A DNA stretch of 64,000 bases from Sabellastarte sp. h YS-2021 (GCA_964017235.1 OZ024940.1:1550001-1614000); one strand, 5' to 3'. Shown: positions 10,674-25,522, counted from the stretch's first letter. Made by a program: numbers and translations. The notes: a model not told the origin generated them from the letters alone.

Positions 10674-13600
10674 TATGCTCTGGGGGGACTTGGGCTGAGT
10701 GGTTCCATCACAAGGTAGCATGCCTTTGTTACCCAGATGTAACGTCAATAGCTATCCTTTTTTTGTTAGTGACACCCACCCAATGTCCTGTCAAAAATTC
10801 AGCATTATGGATGAAATTCTGACCAATTTCTAATGTAAAATACGCTCTCAGGGGTGCTTCGCTTAATTGGTGCCATCGTAATTTTGCATGTCTTTATTAC
10901 CCAGATGTAATGCTTATAACTATCCTATCTTGTGTACATTCCATCCACCCAATGTCCTGCCGAAAATTCAGCATTATAGATGAAATTCTGACCAATTTCT
11001 GATGTAAAATATGTTCTCAGTGATGCTTGGCTTAATTGGTGTCATCATAATTTTGCATGCCTTTATTACCCAGATGTAACGCTTATAACTATACTATCTT
11101 TTGTACATTCCACCCACCCAATGTCCTGCCGAAAATTCAGCATTATAGATGAACTTTTGACTAGCTTGTGATGTTAAATAATCTCTCTCTGGTACTTGGG
11201 TTAAGTAGTGCCATCACAACGTAGCATGCCTTTATTTCCCAGATGTAACGCCCATAGCTATCCTATTTTTATTAGTGCCACCCACCAAATTTCCAGCCCA
11301 TAATTCAGCAATATATATGACCAACTTCTGATTTAAAATACGCTCTCAGGGGTAATTGGTAAATTGTTGCCATCACAAGATAGCATACCTTTATAACCCT
11401 GATTTAACAGTCATAGCTATCCTATTTTTGTTACTGCCACCCACCCAATGTCCTGCCCAAACTTCAGCATTATAGATGAACTTTAGACCAACTTGTGATG
11501 TCAAAAATGCTCCAGGGGGACATGGGCTGAGTGGTGCCATCACAAGGTAGCATGCCTTTATTTCCCAGATGTAACGCCCATAACTATCATATTTTTGTTA
11601 GTGACACCCACCCAATGTCCTGCCCAAAATTCAGCATTATAGATTGACTTTAGACCGATTTATGATGTCAAATATGCTCTGGGGGGACTTAGGCTGAGTG
11701 GTTCCATCACAAGGTAGCATGCCTTTATTACTCAGACATAACGTCCATACCTATCCTACTTTGTTAGTGACACCCACCCAATGTCCTGCCCAAACTTCAG
11801 CATTATAGATGAACTTTAGACCAACTTGTGATGTCAAAAATGCTCTGGGGGGACTTGGGCTGAGTGGTTCCATCACAAGGTAGCATGCCTTTATTACCCA
11901 GACGTAACGTCCATAGCTATCCTACTTTTGTTAGTGACACCCACCCAATGTCCTGCCCAAAATTCAGCATTATAGATTAACTTTAGACCGATTTATAATG
12001 TCAAATATGCTCTGGGGGGACTTGGGCTGAGTGGTTCCATCACAAGGTAGCATGCCTTTATTACCCAGACGTAATGTCCATAGCTATCCTATTTTTGTTA
12101 GTGACACCCACCCAATGTCCTGCCCAAAATTCAGCATTATAGATTAACTTTAGACCGATTTATGATGTCAAATATGCTCTGGGGGGACTTGGGCTGAGTG
12201 GTTCCATCACAAGGTAGCATGCCTTTATTACCCAGATGTAACGTCAATAGCTATCCTATTTTTGTTAGTGACACCCACCCAATGTCCTGTCAAAAATTCA
12301 GCATTATGGATGAAATTCTGACCAATTTCTAATGTAAAATACGCTCTCAGGGGTGCTTGGCTTAATTGGTGCCATCATAATTTTGCATGTCTTTATTACC
12401 CAGATGCAATGCTTATAACTATCCTATCTTTTGTACATTCCATCCACCCAATGTCCTGCCGAAAATTCAGCATTATAGATGAAATTCTGACCAATTTCTG
12501 ATGTAAAATACGTTCTCAGGGATGCTTGGCTTAATTGGTGTTATCATAATTTTGCATGTCTTTATTACCCAGATGCAATGCTTATAACTATCCTATCTTT
12601 TGTACATTCCATCCACCCAATGTCCTGCCGAAAATTCAGCATTATAGATGAAATTCTGACCAATTTCTGATGTAAAATACGTTCTCAGGGATGCTTGGCT
12701 TAATTGGTGTTATCATAATTTTGCATGCCTTTATTACCCAGATGTAACGCTTATAAATATCCTATCTTTTGTACATTCCACCCACCCAATGTCCTGCCAA
12801 AAATTCAGCATTATAGATGAACTTTTGACTACCTTGTGATGTTAAATAATCTCTCTCCGGTACTTGGGTTAAGTGGTGCCATCACAACGTAGCATGCCTT
12901 TATTTCCCAGATGTAATGCCCATACCTATCCTATTTTTATTAGTGCCACCCACCAAATTTCCAGCCCATAATTCAGCAATATATATGACCAACTTCTGAT
13001 TTAAAATACGCTCTCAGGGGTACTTGGTAAATTGTTGCCATCACAAGATAGCATACCTTTATAACCCTGATGTAACAGTCATAGCTATCCTATTTTTGTT
13101 AGTGCCACCCACCCAATGTCCTGCCCAAAATTCAGCATTATAGATTAACTTTAGACCGATTTATGATGTCCAATATGCTCTGGGGGGACATGGGCTGAGT
13201 GGTTCCATCACAAGGTAGCATGCCTTTTTTACCCAGACGTAACATCCATAGCTATCCTACTTTTGTTAGTGACACCCACCCAATGCCCTGCCCAAAATTC
13301 AGCATTATAGATTAACTATAGACCGATTTATGATGTCAAATATGCTCTGGGGGGACTTGGGCTGAGTGGTTCCATCACAAGGTAGCATGCCTTTATTACC
13401 CAGACGTAACATCCATAGCTATCCTACTTTTGTTAGTGACACCCACCCAATGCCCTGCCCAAAATTCAGCATCATAGATTAACTTTAGACCGATTTATGA
13501 TGTCAAATATGCTCTGGGGGGACTTGGGCTGAGTGGTTCCATCACAAGGTAGCATGCCTTTGTTACCCAGATGTAACGTCAATAGCTATCCTATTTTTGT

Positions 13601-14842
13601 TAGTGACACCCACCCAATGTCCTGTCAAAAATTCAGCATTATGGATGAAATTCTGACCAATTTCTAATGTAAAATACGCTCTCAGGGGTGCTTCGCTTAA
13701 TTGGTGCCATCTTAATTTTGCATGTCTTTATTACCCAGATGTAATGCTTATAACTATCCTATCTTGTGTACATTCCATCCACCCAATGTCCTGCCGAAAA
13801 TTCAGCATTATAGATGAAATTCTGACCAATTTCTGATGTAAAATACATTCTCAGGGATGCTTGGCTTAATTGGTGTCATCATAATTTTGCATGCCTTTAT
13901 TACCCAGATGTAATCCTTATAACTATCCTATCTTGTGTACATTCCATCCACCCAATGTCCTAACGAAAATTCAGCATTATAGATGAAATTCTGACCAATT
14001 TCTGATGTAAAATACATTCTCAGGGATGCTTGGCTTAATTGGTGTCATCATAATTTTGCATGCCTTTATTACCCAGATGTAACGCTTATAACTATACTAT
14101 CTTTTGTACATTCCACCCACCCAATGTCCTGCCGAAAATTCAGCATTATAGATGAACTTTTGACTAGCTTGTGATGTTAAATAATCACTCTCCGGTACTT
14201 GGGTTAAGTGGTGCCATCACAACGTAGCATGCCTTTATTTCCCAGATGTAATGCCCATACCTATCCTATTTTTATTAGTGCCACCCACCAAATTTCCAGC
14301 CCATAATTCAGCAATATATATGACCAACTTCTGATTTAAAAAACGCTCTCAGGGGTACTTGGTAAATTGTTGCCATCACAAGATAGCATACCTTTATAAC
14401 CCTGATGTAACAGTCATAGCTATCCTATTTTTGTTAGTGCCACCCACCCAATGTCCTGCCCAAAATTCAGCATTATAGATTAACTTTAGACCGATTTATG
14501 ATGTCCAATATGCTCTGGGGGGACTTGGGCTGAGTGGTTCCATCACAAGGTAGCATGCCTTTTTTACCCAGACGTAACATCCATAGCTATCCTACTTTTG
14601 TTAGTGACACCCACCCAATGCCCTGCCCAAAATTCAGCATCATAGATTAACTTTAGACCGATTTATGATGTCAAATATGCTCTGGGGGGACTTGGGCTGA
14701 GTGGTTCCATCACAAGGTAGCATGCCTTTTTTACCCAGACGTAACATCCATAGCTATCCTACTTTTGTTAGTGACACCCACCCAATGCCCTGCCCAAAAT
14801 TCAGCATCATAGATTAACTTTAGACCGATTTATGATGTCAAA
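10674..14842 (+). repeat. 25-monomer HOR, 4169 bp, copy 2
   Basis: Direct tandem copy of 6505-10673 with the same length and the same 25 monomer types (m1 at 10674, m8 at 11839, 8-mer at 13174, A-A at 14509). I noticed only a handful of differences, for example A at 11355 in ggtaattgg and T in tatgttctcagtg near 11010. The near identity implies very recent duplication or conversion. Confidence 0.93.
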
Positions 14843-17800
14843 AATGCTCTGGGGGGACTTGGGCTGAGTGGTTCCATCACAAGGTAGCATGCCTTTATTA
14901 CCCAGACGTAACGTCCATAGCTATCCTACTTTTGTTAGTGACACCCACCCAATGTCCTGCCCAAAATTCAGCATTATAGATTAACTTTAGACCGATTTAT
15001 AATGTCAAATATGCTCTGGGGGGACTTGGGCTGAGTGGTTCCATCACAAGGTAGCATGCCTTTATTACCCAGACGTAATGTCCACAGCTATCCTATTTTT
15101 GTTAGTGACACCCACCCAATGTCCTGCCCAAAATTCAGCATTATAGATTAACTTTAGACCGATTTATGATGTCAAATATGCTCTGGGGGGACTTGGGCTG
15201 AGTGGTTCCATCACAAGGTAGCATGCCTTTATTACCCAGATGTAACGTCAATAGCTATCCTATTTTTGTTAGTGACACCCACCCAATGTCCTGTCAAAAA
15301 TTCAGCATTATGGATGAAATTCTGACCAATTTCTAATGTAAAATACGCTCTCAGGGGTGCTTGGCTTAATTGGTGCCATCATAATTTTGCATGTCTTTAT
15401 TACCCAGATGCAATGCTTATAACTATCCTATCTTTTGTACATTCCATCCACCCAATGTCCTGCCGAAAATTCAGCATTATAGATGAAATTCTGACCAATT
15501 TCTGATGTAAAATACGTTCTCAGGGATGCTTGGCTTAATTGGTGTTATCATAATTTTGCATGTCTTTATTACCCAGATGCAATGCTTATAACTATCCTAT
15601 CTTTTGTACATTCCATCCACCCAATGTCCTGCCGAAAATTCAGCATTATAGATGAAATTCTGACCAATTTCTGATGTAAAATACGTTCTCAGGGATGCTT
15701 GGCTTAATTGGTGTTATCATAATTTTGCATGCCTTTATTACCCAGATGTAACGCTTATAAATATCCTATCTTTTGTACATTCCACCCACCCAATGTCCTG
15801 CCAAAAATTCAGCATTATAGATGAACTTTTGACTACCTTGTGATGTTAAATAATCTCTCTCCGGTACTTGGGTTAAGTGGTGCCATCACAACGTAGCATG
15901 CCTTTATTTCCCAGATGTAATGCCCATACCTATCCTATTTTTATTAGTGCCACCCACCAAATTTCCAGCCCATAATTCAGCAATATATATGACCAACTTC
16001 TGATTTAAAATACGCTCTCAGGGGTACTTGGTAAATTGTTGCCATCACAAGATAGCATACCTTTATAACCCTGATGTAACAGTCATAGCTATCCTATTTT
16101 TGTTAGTGCCACCCACCCAATGTCCTGCCCAAAATTCAGCATTATAGATTAACTTTAGACCGATTTATGATGTCCAATATGCTCTGGGGGGACATGGGCT
16201 GAGTGGTTCCATCACAAGGTAGCATGCCTTTTTTACCCAGACGTAACATCCATAGCTATCCTACTTTTGTTAGTGACACCCACCCAATGCCCTGCCCAAA
16301 ATTCAGCATTATAGATTAACTATAGACCGATTTATGATGTCAAATATGCTCTGGGGGGACTTGGGCTGAGTGGTTCCATCACAAGGTAGCATGCCTTTAT
16401 TACCCAGACGTAACATCCATAGCTATCCTACTTTTGTTAGTGACACCCACCCAATGCCCTGCCCAAAATTCAGCATCATAGATTAACTTTAGACCGATTT
16501 ATGATGTCAAATATGCTCTGGGGGGACTTGGGCTGAGTGGTTCCATCACAAGGTAGCATGCCTTTGTTACCCAGATGTAACGTCAATAGCTATCCTATTT
16601 TTGTTAGTGACACCCACCCAATGTCCTGTCAAAAATTCAGCATTATGGATGAAATTCTGACCAATTTCTAATGTAAAATACGCTCTCAGGGGTGCTTCGC
16701 TTAATTGGTGCCATCTTAATTTTGCATGTCTTTATTACCCAGATGTAATGCTTATAACTATCCTATCTTGTGTACATTCCATCCACCCAATGTCCTGCCG
16801 AAAATTCAGCATTATAGATGAAATTCTGACCAATTTCTGATGTAAAATACATTCTCAGGGATGCTTGGCTTAATTGGTGTCATCATAATTTTGCATGCCT
16901 TTATTACCCAGATGTAATCCTTATAACTATCCTATCTTGTGTACATTCCATCCACCCAATGTCCTAACGAAAATTCAGCATTATAGATGAAATTCTGACC
17001 AATTTCTGATGTAAAATACATTCTCAGGGATGCTTGGCTTAATTGGTGTCATCATAATTTTGCATGCCTTTATTACCCAGATGTAACGCTTATAACTATA
17101 CTATCTTTTGTACATTCCACCCACCCAATGTCCTGCCGAAAATTCAGCATTATAGATGAACTTTTGACTAGCTTGTGATGTTAAATAATCACTCTCCGGT
17201 ACTTGGGTTAAGTGGTGCCATCACAACGTAGCATGCCTTTATTTCCCAGATGTAATGCCCATACCTATCCTATTTTTATTAGTGCCACCCACCAAATTTC
17301 CAGCCCATAATTCAGCAATATATATGACCAACTTCTGATTTAAAAAACGCTCTCAGGGGTACTTGGTAAATTGTTGCCATCACAAGATAGCATACCTTTA
17401 TAACCCTGATGTAACAGTCATAGCTATCCTATTTTTGTTAGTGCCACCCACCCAATGTCCTGCCCAAAATTCAGCATTATAGATTAACTTTAGACCGATT
17501 TATGATGTCCAATATGCTCTGGGGGGACTTGGGCTGAGTGGTTCCATCACAAGGTAGCATGCCTTTTTTACCCAGACGTAACATCCATAGCTATCCTACT
17601 TTTGTTAGTGACACCCACCCAATGCCCTGCCCAAAATTCAGCATCATAGATTAACTTTAGACCGATTTATGATGTCAAATATGCTCTGGGGGGACTTGGG
17701 CTGAGTGGTTCCATCACAAGGTAGCATGCCTTTTTTACCCAGACGTAACATCCATAGCTATCCTACTTTTGTTAGTGACACCCACCCAATGCCCTGCCCA

Positions 17801-17846
17801 AAATTCAGCATCATAGATTAACTTTAGACCGATTTATGATGTCAAA
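14843..17846 (+). repeat. 18-monomer HOR derivative, 3004 bp, copy 1
   Basis: This is the 25-mer without m1-m7: m8-m15 (14843-16177), the 8-mer (16178-17512) and the A-A pair (17513-17846). The length equals 4169 minus 1165. The join falls where an A ending gatttatgatgtcaaa meets the m8 start aaaatgctctgg. It carries C at 15085 (tccacagc), shared only with the next unit. Confidence 0.93.
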
Positions 17847-19514
17847 AATGCTCTGGGGGGACTTGGGCTGAGTGGTTCCATCACAAGGTAGCATGCCTTT
17901 ATTACCCAGACGTAACGTCCATAGCTATCCTACTTTTGTTAGTGACACCCACCCAATGTCCTGCCCAAAATTCAGCATTATAGATTAACTTTAGACCGAT
18001 TTATAATGTCAAATATGCTCTGGGGGGACTTGGGCTGAGTGGTTCCATCACAAGGTAGCATGCCTTTATTACCCAGACGTAATGTCCACAGCTATCCTAT
18101 TTTTGTTAGTGACACCCACCCAATGTCCTGCCCAAAATTCAGCATTATAGATTAACTTTAGACCGATTTATGATGTCAAATATGCTCTGGGGGGACTTGG
18201 GCTGAGTGGTTCCATCACAAGGTAGCATGCCTTTATTACCCAGATGTAACGTCAATAGCTATCCTATTTTTGTTAGTGACACCCACCCAATGTCCTGTCA
18301 AAAATTCAGCATTATGGATGAAATTCTGACCAATTTCTAATGTAAAATACGCTCTCAGGGGTGCTTGGCTTAATTGGTGCCATCATAATTTTGCATGTCT
18401 TTATTACCCAGATGCAATGCTTATAACTATCCTATCTTTTGTACATTCCATCCACCCAATGTCCTGCCGAAAATTCAGCATTATAGATGAAATTCTGACC
18501 AATTTCTGATGTAAAATACGTTCTCAGGGATGCTTGGCTTAATTGGTGTTATCATAATTTTGCATGTCTTTATTACCCAGATGCAATGCTTATAACTATC
18601 CTATCTTTTGTACATTCCATCCACCCAATGTCCTGCCGAAAATTCAGCATTATAGATGAAATTCTGACCAATTTCTGATGTAAAATACGTTCTCAGGGAT
18701 GCTTGGCTTAATTGGTGTTATCATAATTTTGCATGCCTTTATTACCCAGATGTAACGCTTATAAATATCCTATCTTTTGTACATTCCACCCACCCAATGT
18801 CCTGCCGAAAATTCAGCATTATAGATGAACTTTTGACTAGCTTGTGATGTTAAATAATCTCTCTCTGGTACTTGGGTTAAGTAGTGCCATCACAACGTAG
18901 CATGCCTTTATTTCCCAGATGTAACGCCCATAGCTATCCTATTTTTATTAGTGCCACCCACCAAATTTCCAGCCCATAATTCAGCAATATATATGACCAA
19001 CTTCTGATTTAAAATACGCTCTCAGGGGTACTTGGTAAATTGTTGCCATCACAAGATAGCATACCTTTATAACCCTGATTTAACAGTCATAGCTATCCTA
19101 TTTTTGTTACTGCCACCCACCCAATGTCCTGCCCAAACTTCAGCATTATAGATGAACTTTAGACCAACTTGTGATGTCAAAAATGCTCCAGGGGGACATG
19201 GGCTGAGTGGTGCCATCACAAGGTAGCATGCCTTTATTTCCCAGATGTAACGCCCATAACTATCATATTTTTGTTAGTGACACCCACCCAATGTCCTGCC
19301 CAAAATTCAGCATTATAGATTGACTTTAGACCGATTTATGATGTCAAATATGCTCTGGGGGGACTTAGGCTGAGTGGTTCCATCACAAGGTAGCATGCCT
19401 TTATTACTCAGACATAACGTCCATACCTATCCTACTTTGTTAGTGACACCCACCCAATGTCCTGCCCAAACTTCAGCATTATAGATGAACTTTAGACCAA
19501 CTTGTGATGTCAAA
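17847..19514 (+). repeat. 10-monomer HOR derivative, 1668 bp
   Basis: Monomers m8-m13 followed directly by m4-m7, so the exchange was between m13 and m3, both B' monomers. The m4 copy starts at 18857 and the m6 copy at 19182. It shares C at 18089 with the site 3004 bp upstream, so its left part is a sister of the preceding 18-mer. Confidence 0.92.
18686..18856 (+). repeat. Chimeric B' monomer (m13/m3)
   Basis: The left part is m13 (gttatcataatt, ataaatatcc at 18761-18770). The right part is m3 (cctgccgaaaa from about 18801, then actagcttg and atctctctctgg). The switch lies between about 18771 and 18806, within sequence common to both parents. Confidence 0.85.
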
Positions 19515-22500
19515 AATGCTCTGGGGGGACTTGGGCTGAGTGGTTCCATCACAAGGTAGCATGCCTTTATTACCCAGACGTAACGTCCATAGCTATCCTA
19601 CTTTTGTTAGTGACACCCACCCAATGTCCTGCCCAAAATTCAGCATTATAGATTAACTTTAGACCGATTTATAATGTCAAATATGCTCTGGGGGGACTTG
19701 GGCTGAGTGGTTCCATCACAAGGTAGCATGCCTTTATTACCCAGACGTAATGTCCATAGCTATCCTATTTTTGTTAGTGACACCCACCCAATGTCCTGCC
19801 CAAAATTCAGCATTATAGATTAACTTTAGACCGATTTATGATGTCAAATATGCTCTGGGGGGACTTGGGCTGAGTGGTTCCATCACAAGGTAGCATGCCT
19901 TTATTACCCAGATGTAACGTCAATAGCTATCCTATTTTTGTTAGTGACACCCACCCAATGTCCTGTCAAAAATTCAGCATTATGGATGAAATTCTGACCA
20001 ATTTCTAATGTAAAATACGCTCTCAGGGGTGCTTGGCTTAATTGGTGCCATCATAATTTTGCATGTCTTTATTACCCAGATGCAATGCTTATAACTATCC
20101 TATCTTTTGTACATTCCATCCACCCAATGTCCTGCCGAAAATTCAGCATTATAGATGAAATTCTGACCAATTTCTGATGTAAAATACGTTCTCAGGGATG
20201 CTTGGCTTAATTGGTGTTATCATAATTTTGCATGTCTTTATTACCCAGATGCAATGCTTATAACTATCCTATCTTTTGTACATTCCATCCACCCAATGTC
20301 CTGCCGAAAATTCAGCATTATAGATGAAATTCTGACCAATTTCTGATGTAAAATACGTTCTCAGGGATGCTTGGCTTAATTGGTGTTATCATAATTTTGC
20401 ATGCCTTTATTACCCAGATGTAACGCTTATAAATATCCTATCTTTTGTACATTCCACCCACCCAATGTCCTGCCAAAAATTCAGCATTATAGATGAACTT
20501 TTGACTACCTTGTGATGTTAAATAATCTCTCTCCGGTACTTGGGTTAAGTGGTGCCATCACAACGTAGCATGCCTTTATTTCCCAGATGTAATGCCCATA
20601 CCTATCCTATTTTTATTAGTGCCACCCACCAAATTTCCAGCCCATAATTCAGCAATATATATGACCAACTTCTGATTTAAAATACGCTCTCAGGGGTACT
20701 TGGTAAATTGTTGCCATCACAAGATAGCATACCTTTATAACCCTGATGTAACAGTCATAGCTATCCTATTTTTGTTAGTGCCACCCACCCAATGTCCTGC
20801 CCAAAATTCAGCATTATAGATTAACTTTAGACCGATTTATGATGTCCAATATGCTCTGGGGGGACATGGGCTGAGTGGTTCCATCACAAGGTAGCATGCC
20901 TTTTTTACCCAGACGTAACATCCATAGCTATCCTACTTTTGTTAGTGACACCCACCCAATGCCCTGCCCAAAATTCAGCATTATAGATTAACTATAGACC
21001 GATTTATGATGTCAAATATGCTCTGGGGGGACTTGGGCTGAGTGGTTCCATCACAAGGTAGCATGCCTTTATTACCCAGACGTAACATCCATAGCTATCC
21101 TACTTTTGTTAGTGACACCCACCCAATGCCCTGCCCAAAATTCAGCATCATAGATTAACTTTAGACCGATTTATGATGTCAAATATGCTCTGGGGGGACT
21201 TGGGCTGAGTGGTTCCATCACAAGGTAGCATGCCTTTGTTACCCAGATGTAACGTCAATAGCTATCCTATTTTTGTTAGTGACACCCACCCAATGTCCTG
21301 TCAAAAATTCAGCATTATGGATGAAATTCTGACCAATTTCTAATGTAAAATACGCTCTCAGGGGTGCTTCGCTTAATTGGTGCCATCTTAATTTTGCATG
21401 TCTTTATTACCCAGATGTAATGCTTATAACTATCCTATCTTGTGTACATTCCATCCACCCAATGTCCTGCCGAAAATTCAGCATTATAGATGAAATTCTG
21501 ACCAATTTCTGATGTAAAATACATTCTCAGGGATGCTTGGCTTAATTGGTGTCATCATAATTTTGCATGCCTTTATTACCCAGATGTAATCCTTATAACT
21601 ATCCTATCTTGTGTACATTCCATCCACCCAATGTCCTAACGAAAATTCAGCATTATAGATGAAATTCTGACCAATTTCTGATGTAAAATACATTCTCAGG
21701 GATGCTTGGCTTAATTGGTGTCATCATAATTTTGCATGCCTTTATTACCCAGATGTAACGCTTATAACTATACTATCTTTTGTACATTCCACCCACCCAA
21801 TGTCCTGCCGAAAATTCAGCATTATAGATGAACTTTTGACTAGCTTGTGATGTTAAATAATCACTCTCCGGTACTTGGGTTAAGTGGTGCCATCACAACG
21901 TAGCATGCCTTTATTTCCCAGATGTAATGCCCATACCTATCCTATTTTTATTAGTGCCACCCACCAAATTTCCAGCCCATAATTCAGCAATATATATGAC
22001 CAACTTCTGATTTAAAAAACGCTCTCAGGGGTACTTGGTAAATTGTTGCCATCACAAGATAGCATACCTTTATAACCCTGATGTAACAGTCATAGCTATC
22101 CTATTTTTGTTAGTGCCACCCACCCAATGTCCTGCCCAAAATTCAGCATTATAGATTAACTTTAGACCGATTTATGATGTCCAATATGCTCTGGGGGGAC
22201 TTGGGCTGAGTGGTTCCATCACAAGGTAGCATGCCTTTTTTACCCAGACGTAACATCCATAGCTATCCTACTTTTGTTAGTGACACCCACCCAATGCCCT
22301 GCCCAAAATTCAGCATCATAGATTAACTTTAGACCGATTTATGATGTCAAATATGCTCTGGGGGGACTTGGGCTGAGTGGTTCCATCACAAGGTAGCATG
22401 CCTTTTTTACCCAGACGTAACATCCATAGCTATCCTACTTTTGTTAGTGACACCCACCCAATGCCCTGCCCAAAATTCAGCATCATAGATTAACTTTAGA

Positions 22501-22518
22501 CCGATTTATGATGTCAAA
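19515..22518 (+). repeat. 18-monomer HOR derivative, 3004 bp, copy 2
   Basis: m8-m15 (from 19515), 8-mer (from 20850) and A-A (from 22185). It has T at the site corresponding to 15085, so it belongs to a different sub-lineage from 14843-17846. The last 8-mer carries the cctaacgaaaattc variant near 21635 that also marks 9793, 13963, 16973 and 24640. Confidence 0.92.
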
Positions 22519-25500
22519 AATGCTCTGGGGGGACTTGGGCTGAGTGGTTCCATCACAAGGTAGCATGCCTTTATTACCCAGACGTAACGTCCATAGCTAT
22601 CCTACTTTTGTTAGTGACACCCACCCAATGTCCTGCCCAAAATTCAGCATTATAGATTAACTTTAGACCGATTTATAATGTCAAATATGCTCTGGGGGGA
22701 CTTGGGCTGAGTGGTTCCATCACAAGGTAGCATGCCTTTATTACCCAGACGTAATGTCCATAGCTATCCTATTTTTGTTAGTGACACCCACCCAATGTCC
22801 TGCCCAAAATTCAGCATTATAGATTAACTTTAGACCGATTTATGATGTCAAATATGCTCTGGGGGGACTTGGGCTGAGTGGTTCCATCACAAGGTAGCAT
22901 GCCTTTATTACCCAGATGTAACGTCAATAGCTATCCTATTTTTGTTAGTGACACCCACCCAATGTCCTGTCAAAAATTCAGCATTATGGATGAAATTCTG
23001 ACCAATTTCTAATGTAAAATACGCTCTCAGGGGTGCTTGGCTTAATTGGTGCCATCATAATTTTGCATGTCTTTATTACCCAGATGCAATGCTTATAACT
23101 ATCCTATCTTTTGTACATTCCATCCACCCAATGTCCTGCCGAAAATTCAGCATTATAGATGAAATTCTGACCAATTTCTGATGTAAAATACGTTCTCAGG
23201 GATGCTTGGCTTAATTGGTGTTATCATAATTTTGCATGTCTTTATTACCCAGATGCAATGCATATAACTATCCTATCTTTTGTACATTCCATCCACCCAA
23301 TGTCCTGCCGAAAATTCAGCATTATAGATGAAATTCTGACCAATTTCTGATGTAAAATACGTTCTCAGGGATGCTTGGCTTAATTGGTGTTATCATAATT
23401 TTGCATGCCTTTATTACCCAGATGTAACGCTTATAAATATCCTATCTTTTGTACATTCCACCCACCCAATGTCCTGCCAAAAATTCAGCATTATAGATGA
23501 ACTTTTGACTACCTTGTGATGTTAAATAATCTCTCTCCGGTACTTGGGTTAAGTGGTGCCATCACAACGTAGCATGCCTTTATTTCCCAGATGTAATGCC
23601 CATACCTATCCTATTTTTATTAGTGCCACCCACCAAATTTCCAGCCCATAATTCAGCAATATATATGACCAACTTCTGATTTAAAATACGCTCTCAGGGG
23701 TACTTGGTAAATTGTTGCCATCACAAGATAGCATACCTTTATAACCCTGATGTAACAGTCATAGCTATCCTATTTTTGTTAGTGCCACCCACCCAATGTC
23801 CTGCCCAAAATTCAGCATTATAGATTAACTTTAGACCGATTTATGATGTCCAATATGCTCTGGGGGGACATGGGCTGAGTGGTTCCATCACAAGGTAGCA
23901 TGCCTTTTTTACCCAGACGTAACATCCATAGCTATCCTACTTTTGTTAGTGACACCCACCCAATGCCCTGCCCAAAATTCAGCATTATAGATTAACTATA
24001 GACCGATTTATGATGTCAAATATGCTCTGGGGGGACTTGGGCTGAGTGGTTCCATCACAAGGTAGCATGCCTTTATTACCCAGACGTAACATCCATAGCT
24101 ATCCTACTTTTGTTAGTGACACCCACCCAATGCCCTGCCCAAAATTCAGCATCATAGATTAACTTTAGACCGATTTATGATGTCAAATATGCTCTGGGGG
24201 GACTTGGGCTGAGTGGTTCCATCACAAGGTAGCATGCCTTTGTTACCCAGATGTAACGTCAATAGCTATCCTATTTTTGTTAGTGACACCCACCCAATGT
24301 CCTGTCAAAAATTCAGCATTATGGATGAAATTCTGACCAATTTCTAATGTAAAATACGCTCTCAGGGGTGCTTCGCTTAATTGGTGCCATCTTAATTTTG
24401 CATGTCTTTATTACCCAGATGTAATGCTTATAACTATCCTATCTTGTGTACATTCCATCCACCCAATGTCCTGCCGAAAATTCAGCATTATAGATGAAAT
24501 TCTGACCAATTTCTGATGTAAAATACATTCTCAGGGATGCTTGGCTTAATTGGTGTCATCATAATTTTGCATGCCTTTATTACCCAGATGTAATCCTTAT
24601 AACTATCCTATCTTGTGTACATTCCATCCACCCAATGTCCTAACGAAAATTCAGCATTATAGATGAAATTCTGACCAATTTCTGATGTAAAATACATTCT
24701 CAGGGATGCTTGGCTTAATTGGTGTCATCATAATTTTGCATGCCTTTATTACCCAGATGTAACGCTTATAACTATACTATCTTTTGTACATTCCACCCAC
24801 CCAATGTCCTGCCGAAAATTCAGCATTATAGATGAACTTTTGACTAGCTTGTGATGTTAAATAATCACTCTCCGGTACTTGGGTTAAGTGGTGCCATCAC
24901 AACGTAGCATGCCTTTATTTCCCAGATGTAATGCCCATACCTATCCTATTTTTATTAGTGCCACCCACCAAATTTCCAGCCCATAATTCAGCAATATATA
25001 TGACCAACTTCTGATTTAAAAAACGCTCTCAGGGGTACTTGGTAAATTGTTGCCATCACAAGATAGCATACCTTTATAACCCTGATGTAACAGTCATAGC
25101 TATCCTATTTTTGTTAGTGCCACCCACCCAATGTCCTGCCCAAAATTCAGCATTATAGATTAACTTTAGACCGATTTATGATGTCCAATATGCTCTGGGG
25201 GGACTTGGGCTGAGTGGTTCCATCACAAGGTAGCATGCCTTTTTTACCCAGACGTAACATCCATAGCTATCCTACTTTTGTTAGTGACACCCACCCAATG
25301 CCCTGCCCAAAATTCAGCATCATAGATTAACTTTAGACCGATTTATGATGTCAAATATGCTCTGGGGGGACTTGGGCTGAGTGGTTCCATCACAAGGTAG
25401 CATGCCTTTTTTACCCAGACGTAACATCCATAGCTATCCTACTTTTGTTAGTGACACCCACCCAATGCCCTGCCCAAAATTCAGCATCATAGATTAACTT

Positions 25501-25522
25501 TAGACCGATTTATGATGTCAAA
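22519..25522 (+). repeat. 18-monomer HOR derivative, 3004 bp, copy 3
   Basis: Same composition as the preceding 3004-bp unit, in tandem with it. The 8-mer starts at 23854 and the A-A pair at 25189. A private A occurs at 23262 (gcatataac). Confidence 0.92.
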
